A DNA stretch of 10,440 bases from an uncultured Lachnospiraceae bacterium (lineage in GTDB: Bacteria; Bacillota; Clostridia; Lachnospirales; Lachnospiraceae). The notes beneath the pieces were generated by a model. That model did not search any database. It was not told the origin of the DNA and saw nothing but the letters and a program-made list of their open reading frames with translations. Every line of letters starts with the position of its first letter. Position 1 is the stretch's first letter. The DNA is taken from NCBI GenBank assembly GCA_910586755.1, contig CAJUJM010000015.1, positions 1 to 10,440 of the forward strand, given 5' to 3'. This document shows, in pieces, positions 1 through 5,820 of this stretch. Made by a program: the position numbers and the translations under genes.

Positions 1-1
1 C

Positions 2-637
2 CAGAACCGCTACCGGCCAGGCTATCCTTTGGAGAAAAGAGGGATTTATTATCTTTCCCGTCTGATTTCCTCTCAGATACAGAAGGTATCAGAGAATACA
101 GATTATGGAATTTTGCAGAAGTGCTATAGTATCTGGCTTTGTATGGGAAACGATATTCCAAAGGCTGAGCAGCAGAGTATTACCCGGTATTCTTTCAAAA
201 AGGAAGATGTTTATGGTGTTTCTGATGTAGATTATAAAGATTACGATATGATGAGCCTGGTCATTCTGAGACTTGGGGAGAGCCCCACAGAAGAAAAAAC
301 TTTGGGAATGCTTCAGACTTTGTTTTTAGGAAGCATGATACCGGAAGAACGACTGAAGAAGCTGGAAGAAGAGTATCAGTTAAATATATCAGAAGAAATT
401 GGAGAGGAGGTCAGGAATATGTGCTCGTACAGTCAGGTGATTGAGGACAGAGGTGTGGAAAAAGGAATAGAAAAAGGAATAGAAAAGGGAATAGAAAAAG
501 GAATAGAAAAAGGAATCTTGATATATCGAACATTGCTGGAGACGAAAAGTATTCCACAGACTGTGGCAAAGACAAAAGAGCCGGCAGATAAAGTGAAAAG
601 AATAGCAGAGCAGTATCAGGTGGAAGTGTCAGAGTAA
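2..637 (+). CDS. Rpn family PD-(D/E)XK nuclease/putative transposase, C-terminal part (5' truncated by window edge)
   Basis: The frame is open from base 2 and ends at TAA 635-637, giving 211 visible residues. The opening segment (RYRPGYPLEKRGIYYLSRL) matches my memory of the conserved middle of Rpn-like 'PD-(D/E)XK nuclease family transposase' proteins of Clostridia, so an internal TTG at 29 is not a credible start. The N-terminal half, which would carry the PD-(D/E)XK catalytic residues, lies outside the window. Family members are thought to be DNA endonucleases that promote recombination; activity of this copy cannot be judged. Visible residues 153-172 are a perfect (EKGI)5 repeat encoded by 12-bp tandem units, followed by a helical tail ending in QYQVEVSE. 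No intrinsic terminator with a T-run follows. The family call is confident; whether the gene is intact upstream is unknown. Confidence 0.8.
   Translation, partial: QNRYRPGYPLEKRGIYYLSRLISSQIQKVSENTDYGILQKCYSIWLCMGNDIPKAEQQSITRYSFKKEDVYGVSDVDYKDYDMMSLVILRLGESPTEEKTLGMLQTLFLGSMIPEERLKKLEEEYQLNISEEIGEEVRNMCSYSQVIEDRGVEKGIEKGIEKGIEKGIEKGILIYRTLLETKSIPQTVAKTKEPADKVKRIAEQYQVEVSE
458..517 (+). repeat. Five-copy 12-bp tandem repeat inside the Rpn-like gene
   Basis: Five in-frame 12-bp units (consensus GAAAAAGGAATA) encode Glu-Lys-Gly-Ile five times. Unit 3 differs by one base (AAG for AAA) and unit 5 ends ATC; both changes are synonymous. A partial degenerate start (GGTGTG) precedes it. Near-identity at the DNA level, not just the protein level, suggests expansion by slippage or unequal recombination. 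Such EKG-rich tails are common in this protein family. Confidence 0.95.
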
Positions 638-752
638 CAAGACCAAACGCCAGCACACAGCATCGAGAAAGAATTAATGTGAATACTTAACAAGGTCTTT
701 CACGAGCTTAGTGAGAATGGTGCAATACCATTAACTGACAGGGGGAAGGACT

Positions 753-2501
753 ATGTTTGATTCAACATTTTATAAAATAATTTTAGACAAAATCAGCTCT
801 AATGTTTATATAACAGATGTGGAAACGGATGAGATTGTCTACATGAACGATTTCATGAAGCAGACGTTCCATCTGGAAAATCCGGAGGGGCAGGTATGCT
901 GGAAAGTCCTTCAGAAAGGGATGACCGGCAGGTGCAGCTTTTGCAAAGTCAACGAGCTGAAAAGTAAAACAGACAAAGAGATTATCTGGAGAGAGAAAAA
1001 TACGGTCAACGGCAGGGTTTATACCAATGTAGATACGATCTATAACTGGAACGGCCATCTTTACCATATGCAGAATTCTGTGGATATTACGGATCAGATT
1101 CGGCTTTCAATGGAAGCCGCCATTGACGAGCTTACCGGGGTTGGCAACCGCAACTCCGGTAAGAAATATCTGGAAGATTTATTAAAAGGGATGGAAGAGG
1201 GAGAGAAATTTTCCATTGCCCTTTATGATGTCAATGGGCTAAAGTGGGTAAATGATACCTTTGGACATTTAGAGGGGGACCGGCTGCTGCGATTTGTGGC
1301 TCAGACGATTCAGCAGGAGCTGGACGGCTCTGATTTTGTGTTTCGGTTAAGCGGGGATGAGTTTATTGTTGTATTTCTGGACAAGGATCTGCCCCAAGCG
1401 GAGGCCTGGATGCAGAAAATCATCAGATCATTGGACGAAAGACGGGTTAAAAGCGGCTTTTCCTATGATGTGTCTTTCAGCTACGGCCTTGCTGGGATAT
1501 CAGGAGGCAGCAAATTAAGCGTTTCCGACGTACTGTCCATTGCAGATGCCCAGATGTATATTCAAAAGCGTGCTCACCATATTTTAATGGGAAAAAAACG
1601 GCTCCAGAGAGAACGGGCAAAGCGGGAGGAACGCTATTGGGATCAACCGGTTTCCTTAAACCGTGATTTTTTGTTTGAAGCGATTTCAGACAGTATAGAA
1701 GACTATCCGTTTATCGGGAAGCTGCAGACCGGAGAGTTTATGTATTCCCAGAAAATGGTTCTGGACTTTAATCTTCCGGGGCAAATGATAAAAAATGCGG
1801 TTGATTTTTGGGGAGAGAGGATTCATCCGGATGACAAGAGGATGTTTCTGCGGAGCAATCAGGAAATTGCCGATGGCCAGATTGATCATCATACTATCGC
1901 ATACCGGGTTTTAGACAGCAATGGAGAGTGGGCCCATCTCCTCTGCCGGGGCCGGATGATTCGGGACAAGGAGGGAAGGCCGGAATTGTTTGCCGGGGTT
2001 ATCCGAAATCTGGATCATTCCAATAATATAGCCAGTTGGGAGCCGGATATTCATCATACATATGATGAAAATATGGAGAGGGGATATTACTTTGCAGAGG
2101 ATTCCAGCAACCGGGACAGGCTGATAACGGAAACAGGGCTTACGCAATTTGTAAACCGGGAGCTTCCCGGAGGGATTGTGGCGGTTTATGACGAGCCGGA
2201 ATTTCCAATTTTCTGTTACAATCAGGCCATTTTAGATTATACCGGATATACGTTTGATGAAATTGCCAATAAGTTCCAAAATCTTTTCGGCAGATTGCTC
2301 TATTCGGAGGATGAAACGAGAGTGGAACGGGAAATTGCTCTCCAGCTGAAATTCCAGCCTGTCTATGACATCCATTATCGGTTAATAGGAAAGAGCGGGA
2401 AGGTGGTCTGGGTCTATGAGAGAGGAAGAAACGTAACTCTTTTAAACGGCCGTAAGCTTTTGCTTTCCTTCTTTATTGACATTTCCTGTGGGAAAGTATA
2501 A
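753..2501 (+). CDS. PAS-GGDEF-PAS-PAS diguanylate cyclase (predicted)
   Basis: This 582-residue protein has no membrane segment or signal peptide, so it is predicted cytoplasmic. Residues about 8-115 form a PAS domain (VYITDVETDEIVYMND) with cysteines C49, C61 and C64. Residues about 122-275 form a GGDEF domain, which would make cyclic di-GMP from two GTP: DELTGVGNR at 125-133, metal-site aspartate D159 in ALYDVNG, and signature SGDEF at 200-204. First position Ser instead of Gly is a tolerated variant in the family. The inhibitory I-site RxxD is absent; the equivalent tetrad is DGSD at 191-194. Residues about 305-422 and 462-576 look like two PAS_3-type domains (ERIHPDD; YTGYTFDEI). The start ATG follows GGGGGAAGGA at 741-750. 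The gene stands alone between the Rpn-like gene and a terminator. Enzymatic activity is likely but unproven; the sensed signal is unknown. Confidence 0.88.
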   Translation: MFDSTFYKIILDKISSNVYITDVETDEIVYMNDFMKQTFHLENPEGQVCWKVLQKGMTGRCSFCKVNELKSKTDKEIIWREKNTVNGRVYTNVDTIYNWNGHLYHMQNSVDITDQIRLSMEAAIDELTGVGNRNSGKKYLEDLLKGMEEGEKFSIALYDVNGLKWVNDTFGHLEGDRLLRFVAQTIQQELDGSDFVFRLSGDEFIVVFLDKDLPQAEAWMQKIIRSLDERRVKSGFSYDVSFSYGLAGISGGSKLSVSDVLSIADAQMYIQKRAHHILMGKKRLQRERAKREERYWDQPVSLNRDFLFEAISDSIEDYPFIGKLQTGEFMYSQKMVLDFNLPGQMIKNAVDFWGERIHPDDKRMFLRSNQEIADGQIDHHTIAYRVLDSNGEWAHLLCRGRMIRDKEGRPELFAGVIRNLDHSNNIASWEPDIHHTYDENMERGYYFAEDSSNRDRLITETGLTQFVNRELPGGIVAVYDEPEFPIFCYNQAILDYTGYTFDEIANKFQNLFGRLLYSEDETRVEREIALQLKFQPVYDIHYRLIGKSGKVVWVYERGRNVTLLNGRKLLLSFFIDISCGKV

Positions 2502-2541
2502 GGGGCAGATGATTTCTGCCCCTTCTGCTTTCCCACTTTTT
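2488..2541 (+). terminator. Two-tier intrinsic terminator of the GGDEF gene, between convergent genes
   Basis: A lower 9-bp perfect stem (GTGGGAAAG 2488-2496 with CTTTCCCAC 2528-2536) and an upper 10-bp perfect stem (AAGGGGCAGA 2500-2509 with TCTGCCCCTT 2515-2524) are separated by a symmetric 3x3 internal loop and capped by five bases. TTTTT follows at 2537-2541. The left arm begins inside the last codons of the GGDEF gene and overlaps its stop. On the minus strand the same hairpin follows the hydrolase stop (2544-2546) but lacks a good T-run, so its action in that direction is less certain. Confidence 0.9.
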
Positions 2542-2543
2542 AT

Positions 2544-4397
2544 CTACAAAACCCCTACCGAAACAATGGTATTGGATACCGCAAACAAAGCAGCCATAAA
2601 AGCGTTAATAAAAGCTCCGGTCCATATATTTCCCGTCTTTTTAAAGAAATACCGGGTGATAACGGCGGCAACAGGAAGGATAAATACCAGGTTCCAAACC
2701 AGAAGAGGAGCCAGGGAAGAGGAGGAACCAAATGCTCCCAGGGAACCCAGGAAGCCGGTCTGATAAAGAATCGTATAGTCTGCAATTCCCCAAATCAAAA
2801 GCCCAGCCATGGACTGCACTGCCAAATTGACATACGTTTTCCACTCACGGCTACCCCGGATTCGGGCAGACAGATTGTAAACCAGCCCGGTAACGGCAAA
2901 AAAGAAGAAATAGGAAGGAACATACCGCAGATAGATAGCCCATTTAGCCGGTGTCATCCGGCAGAAGCTTAAAATCCAGAAACGGAAATCGGTTTTAAAA
3001 AAGATGTCCACAATCCGGATAAAGGCCAGGCAAACGGTAAACATGCTAATTGCTAAAAGGAAGGAACGCCAGATTTTTCCCGGAGCCAGACAGGCTGTCA
3101 AAGCGTTTGGAGAAGCCCCGTTTTTCTTATAAATCAGCTGATAATACAAGCAGAACAAAAGCAATAGACATCCACCGACTACCAAATTCAAAACCAAAAA
3201 TCCATTGACCTGCTCTAAAGGAAAGATGGGATTTACAAAAGCACCCCACTTATTCATACACAGAAGATAAAGGGCAGGAGCAGGAATCAGGGCAAGAATG
3301 GTTAACAAGCTGTAGCGGATCAGGCCCTTTTTGTCTGCAACAACAGAAAAGCTTTCCGGCTCTGCGGCGGTCATGTCCCGGAAGAATGGCAGTGCCAAAA
3401 ACAACCGTCCAAAGGGAATCACAGAAAAGACAAATAATATTAATGCGATCCCGGTTAAAATCTGTTTCCAATACCAGATCTGATTTTGGGGAGGAATGGT
3501 CTCCCTGCCATTTCTTAAAGTAATGTCAAAAAATTCGATCACTTTCTCCTCTACCGCAGTAGAAAAGTGCAGCCCAGGATGGGTAGTGTCCGCAGATATT
3601 AGACACCGGAGATTTCCGTTAGCCCCGGCTGTCACAGCGCCTGTGCGGTCAAGGGGAGTGGAGGAACCTATTTCATAAAGAGCGCCGTATTCCGGCATGT
3701 CAAATCCAAACACACTTTTCATAATGGGAAGGGTATTGTAATCCTTGCCTTTTAAAGTGGGGTAAATATTTCCTAAAAATTCATCATGATCTGCATTAAA
3801 GACACACATATTAATGGGAGCAGTTAAAAACGGGGTGGTGTCATCCATTCCCAGCATCAGAACGCCGGTGGGGACAATTGCTTTGGGAACAATCACGGAA
3901 GGGTCAGCTTCATGAATGGTATAGGCAGCTTGGGAGGCTAATACAAGTCCCAGGCTTCCTTTCGAATGTCCTACCATACCGATGTTTTCCTTATCAACAA
4001 AAGGAAGCGTACCTATGTATTGAAGGGCGGCAAAAGCGCCATCGCCTATGGCGGAGGCTTCGTCCGGAGCCTGGGAGGAAAGCCCCTGCCGGTAACCGTC
4101 CACAGCCAGAACTACATAACCTCTCCGGGAGAGCTCCACTGCATGGAGATCCTGCATTTCCGCTGTATTGTTATTGCCGTGGCAGCTTACAATAGCAGGA
4201 GCCGGTGTCTCGGCAGTAGCTGTTTTGGGAATGTAGAGAAGTCCTCTCTGAAGAGCTCCTTCCACGTTGACGTACTGGATGTCACGAATTACCACATCAT
4301 GAAAACTTCTGTGGACCTGACCGGCAAGGCAGCTGAGAACCAGGATCAGCAGGGATACAACCAGGGGAGCCAGCCACAGGGATTTTGTTTTTTTCAT
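2544..4397 (-). CDS. Membrane-anchored alpha/beta hydrolase with C-terminal polytopic membrane domain
   Basis: This 617-residue protein starts at ATG 4395-4397 after AAGGAGG (4408-4414) with a 10-base spacer. A hydrophobic N-terminal helix (about 8-26) should act as a signal anchor. Residues about 40-295 form an alpha/beta hydrolase fold: strand and turn AIVSCHGNNN (68-77, oxyanion region), nucleophile elbow GHSKGS with Ser145, probable acid Asp204 or Asp206 in NADHDEF, and probable base His277 in HPGLH. It resembles the dienelactone hydrolase/acyl-peptidase-like group; substrate unknown. From about residue 312 to the end there are roughly eight hydrophobic segments (around 312-330, 362-380, 398-421, 443-462, 485-507, 525-545, 563-582, 595-615), a domain I do not recognise. 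The hydrolase domain should lie outside the cell. The gene is divergent from a MarR regulator, suggesting control by it. Fold call is firm; function is open. Confidence 0.85.
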   Translation of the reverse strand: MKKTKSLWLAPLVVSLLILVLSCLAGQVHRSFHDVVIRDIQYVNVEGALQRGLLYIPKTATAETPAPAIVSCHGNNNTAEMQDLHAVELSRRGYVVLAVDGYRQGLSSQAPDEASAIGDGAFAALQYIGTLPFVDKENIGMVGHSKGSLGLVLASQAAYTIHEADPSVIVPKAIVPTGVLMLGMDDTTPFLTAPINMCVFNADHDEFLGNIYPTLKGKDYNTLPIMKSVFGFDMPEYGALYEIGSSTPLDRTGAVTAGANGNLRCLISADTTHPGLHFSTAVEEKVIEFFDITLRNGRETIPPQNQIWYWKQILTGIALILFVFSVIPFGRLFLALPFFRDMTAAEPESFSVVADKKGLIRYSLLTILALIPAPALYLLCMNKWGAFVNPIFPLEQVNGFLVLNLVVGGCLLLLFCLYYQLIYKKNGASPNALTACLAPGKIWRSFLLAISMFTVCLAFIRIVDIFFKTDFRFWILSFCRMTPAKWAIYLRYVPSYFFFFAVTGLVYNLSARIRGSREWKTYVNLAVQSMAGLLIWGIADYTILYQTGFLGSLGAFGSSSSLAPLLVWNLVFILPVAAVITRYFFKKTGNIWTGAFINAFMAALFAVSNTIVSVGVL

Positions 4398-4422
4398 ACT
4401 CTTGTAACCTCCTTTTAAGGGG

Positions 4423-4451
4423 CGGCGCTTTCTGCCGAACAGACAGCGCCG
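4423..4451 (-). other. Stem-loop in the 5' leader of the hydrolase gene
   Basis: CGGCGCT (4423-4429) pairs perfectly with AGCGCCG (4445-4451). After one mismatch (T4430/C4444), TCTG (4431-4434) pairs with CAGA (4440-4443), leaving a five-base loop. On the minus strand it sits just 8 bases upstream of the Shine-Dalgarno core and downstream of the predicted promoter, so it would be in the mRNA leader. No T-run follows, so it is not a typical terminator. It might stabilise the leader or affect ribosome access; it matches no riboswitch I recognise. Confidence 0.5.
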
Positions 4452-4495
4452 GTGAATGGAATGGGTATTGGAAAAATAATTTAGAAAATAAATAA

Positions 4496-4527
4496 TATGA
4501 TTTATATACTAAATTATATAAATCATA
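4496..4527. promoter_or_regulatory. Perfect 13-bp inverted repeat, candidate operator in the divergent region
   Basis: TATGATTTATATA (4496-4508) is repeated as its exact reverse complement at 4515-4527 around a 6-base centre. Its right arm coincides with the predicted -10 box of the minus-strand hydrolase promoter and the rest covers the start of its transcript. Occupancy by a dimeric regulator would block that promoter. The neighbouring MarR protein (4669-5193) is the natural candidate, but this is inference. The site lies 82 bp upstream of the MarR -35 box, so autoregulation through this site is less obvious. Confidence 0.6.
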
Positions 4528-4550
4528 CAAGAAATGATATAGAAAAACAA
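4522..4550 (-). promoter_or_regulatory. Predicted promoter of the hydrolase gene
   Basis: Read on the minus strand: TTGTTT (4545-4550) as -35, a 17-bp spacer, and TATGAT (4522-4527) as -10. The -10 matches consensus at five of six positions, the -35 at only three. The -10 falls inside the palindrome at 4496-4527. Another TATAAT-like hexamer occurs at 4513-4518 but has a poor -35. A start near 4515 would give a leader of about 120 bases. Confidence 0.45.
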
Positions 4551-4609
4551 TGCACAGATTTACCGAAAACAGGTGCTTTATTTTGTGCGTTATTGCTAAA
4601 TGATAAGGA

Positions 4610-4638
4610 TTGCACACAGGAAAAATATGGTCTATAAT
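4610..4638 (+). promoter_or_regulatory. Promoter of the first MarR-family gene
   Basis: TTGCAC (4610-4615) and a perfect TATAAT (4633-4638) are separated by 17 bp, a near-ideal vegetative promoter. Transcription would begin around 4645, which is downstream of the in-frame ATG at 4600; this argues that the ATG is not the start and supports the TTG start at 4669. Confidence 0.8.
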
Positions 4639-4668
4639 AGCACCATAAGAAAACAGGAGGAGCTGAGT

Positions 4669-5193
4669 TTGGAATTAAAATGGTTTGGAGAATATCGGGA
4701 ACTAATAGAAAAAATGATTTTATACGGCAATTCCTATGCCCGCACCTACAAAATATCCTGTCCCCGCAGCCATGGCTTTAAATTGTCCCCGGCGGAAATG
4801 CAGGTGATAGAATATTTGCTGGAAAATGAAGAACGGCAGGAGAATATGTTGGAGATTTCTCAGCGTCTGGGAATTTCCGCCAGCAGTTTTACCAACCTGG
4901 CCGCCAAACTGGCAAAAATGGGACTTTTGGAGAAGTATCATATGTCCAACAACCGAAAAGCCGTGATTGTGCTGGTCAGCCCCTTAGGAAAAGAAATCTA
5001 TGCCGAATACGCCAAAGAGGCGGAGAAAAATCTGGTGGAGCCTATCACCAAAATCCTGTCAGGGATTCCCAGGGAACACATTGACGCCTTTGCCAAAGCT
5101 TTGGATTATCTGGCAAAAGCCTCCGCCTATCCGGAACTCCGTAATCAGGAGGAGGATGGGAAAGACAGCGTAAAATTAGTACCAATCAAATGA
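4669..5193 (+). CDS. MarR-family winged-helix transcriptional regulator (TTG start)
   Basis: I choose TTG 4669-4671 as the start because AGGAGG (4655-4660) lies 8 bases upstream and the promoter's -10 ends at 4638. An in-frame ATG at 4600 lies upstream of that promoter and has no ribosome site. The product is 174 residues, typical for the family. A dimerisation helix (about 3-30) precedes the winged helix: LSPAEMQVIEYLLE (39-52), helix-turn-helix about 58-86 (MLEISQRLGISASSFTNLAAKLAKMGLLEK), and wing about 90-101 (HMSNNRKAVIVL), then SPLGKEIYAEYAKE. The wing has NNRKAV in place of the common DxRxK pattern. It is divergent from the membrane hydrolase and probably regulates it. It has its own terminator, so it is not co-transcribed with the second MarR gene. 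The ligand is unknown. Confidence 0.87.
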   Translation: MELKWFGEYRELIEKMILYGNSYARTYKISCPRSHGFKLSPAEMQVIEYLLENEERQENMLEISQRLGISASSFTNLAAKLAKMGLLEKYHMSNNRKAVIVLVSPLGKEIYAEYAKEAEKNLVEPITKILSGIPREHIDAFAKALDYLAKASAYPELRNQEEDGKDSVKLVPIK

Positions 5194-5209
5194 GAGAAGT
5201 CAGAGAGAA

Positions 5210-5263
5210 GATGTCAGACAAGAAAAGGAGAAGGGGTCTCCTTATCCTGTCCGGCATCTTTTT
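5210..5263 (+). terminator. Intrinsic terminator after the first MarR-family gene
   Basis: Nested stem: GATGTC (5210-5215) with GGCATC (5253-5258, one G-T pair), GACA (5217-5220) with TGTC (5248-5251), and a 7-bp perfect top AAGGAGA (5225-5231) with TCTCCTT (5237-5243) around the loop AGGGG. TTTTT follows at 5259-5263 and more T residues after AAA. It separates this gene from the MarR-MATE operon, whose -35 box begins ten bases later. Confidence 0.9.
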
Positions 5264-5272
5264 AAATTTTTC

Positions 5273-5301
5273 TTGACAATCATCCGAAATCGGACTATAA
5301 T
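5273..5301 (+). promoter_or_regulatory. Consensus promoter of the MarR-MATE operon
   Basis: TTGACA (5273-5278) and TATAAT (5296-5301), both exact consensus hexamers, are separated by 17 bp. Transcription is expected near 5308. Such a strong promoter makes sense if it is normally held off by a repressor bound to the boxes at 5281-5322. Confidence 0.93.
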
Positions 5302-5322
5302 GAAAAACATCCGATTTCGGAC
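5281..5322. promoter_or_regulatory. Paired operator boxes overlapping the MarR-MATE promoter
   Basis: Box 1 TCCGAAATCGGA (5283-5294) fills the spacer between -35 and -10; box 2 TCCGATTTCGGA (5310-5321) lies at the expected transcription start. Box 2 is the exact reverse complement of box 1, and each is itself an imperfect palindrome (TCCGA/TCGGA arms). With flanks, CATCCGA and TCGGAC are shared by both, spaced 27 bp centre to centre. This is the arrangement expected for a dimeric MarR repressor controlling its own operon. Binding is inferred. Confidence 0.85.
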
Positions 5323-5339
5323 GAAAAGGAGGAGAAATT

Positions 5340-5792
5340 GTGGGAGACAGCGAAATAGAGAAGATATTATACAGATATAATCGAATTCATAAAGAAAACA
5401 GCGATCTATACCGGGAAGCAGCAAAAGCCCTGGGGGTATCGGACAGTGTGTTTTGGATTTTATATTATCTGAGAGAAATGGACAGGGGAGTCACTCAGAG
5501 TGAACTATGCAGTATGATGTATGAACCAAAACAGACGGTGAACTCTGCTCTGAAAAAGATGGAGTCCCAAGGGTATATTACCATGACCTCCCACCAGGAT
5601 CGCCGCCGGAAATTGCTGATCCTTACCCCGAAAGGGGAAGAGCTGGCGGAAAAAACGGCGGATAAGGTTCTGGATCTGGAGTGCAGTGCTTTTCAAGAAA
5701 TGCCGGATGCAGACAGACAGGCATTTTTAAACCTGTTTCAAACCTATACGGAGATTCTCAAAAGAAAAATAGCTTCCATCACATCTCCGTAA
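5340..5792 (+). CDS. MarR-family repressor of the adjacent MATE exporter (GTG start)
   Basis: A 150-residue protein starting at GTG 5340-5342, with AGGAGG at 5327-5332 and a 7-base spacer. It is a complete MarR protein: N-terminal dimer helix (about 4-30), SVFWILYYLREMD (36-48), helix-turn-helix TQSELCSMMYEPKQTVNSALKKME (52-75) with recognition helix about 63-76, wing with the family signature DRRRKLL (87-93) and LTPKGEEL (95-102), then a C-terminal dimer helix. MarR proteins bind DNA as dimers and usually let go when a small phenolic or drug-like ligand binds. The two operator boxes over its promoter and the co-directional MATE gene 28 bp downstream point to an autoregulated drug-response operon. 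The ligand is unknown. Confidence 0.92.
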   Translation: MGDSEIEKILYRYNRIHKENSDLYREAAKALGVSDSVFWILYYLREMDRGVTQSELCSMMYEPKQTVNSALKKMESQGYITMTSHQDRRRKLLILTPKGEELAEKTADKVLDLECSAFQEMPDADRQAFLNLFQTYTEILKRKIASITSP

Positions 5793-5820
5793 ATATGAAG
5801 AAAGGAATGAAATGTAAAAT

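Noticed and set aside
29..31. TTG 29 as start of the Rpn-like gene
   Set aside because: The frame is open to the window edge and the residues before it continue the conserved family sequence, so the gene is truncated, not starting here.
458..517. CRISPR-like repeat array
   Set aside because: The 12-bp units are contiguous with no spacers and are in-frame coding repeats.
716..732. Hairpin AATGGT/ACCATT upstream of the GGDEF gene
   Set aside because: Six AT-rich pairs without a following T-run; too weak to call a terminator or regulatory element.
638..752. Possible cyclic di-GMP riboswitch in the leader of the cyclase gene
   Set aside because: I looked for conserved GEMM-type elements because of the gene's function and saw none, and no terminator or sequestering stem is visible.
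3966..4418. 150-codon plus-strand frame opposite the hydrolase gene
   Set aside because: It is antisense to the conserved hydrolase core, lacks a ribosome site and resembles no protein family; the other frames opposite real genes are treated the same way.
4584..4616. TGTGC/GCACA inverted repeat near the first MarR promoter
   Set aside because: Only five pairs with a 23-base gap; not distinguishable from chance.
4600..4668. Longer N-terminus for the first MarR protein from ATG 4600
   Set aside because: It overlaps the promoter hexamers at 4610-4638 and has no ribosome binding site.
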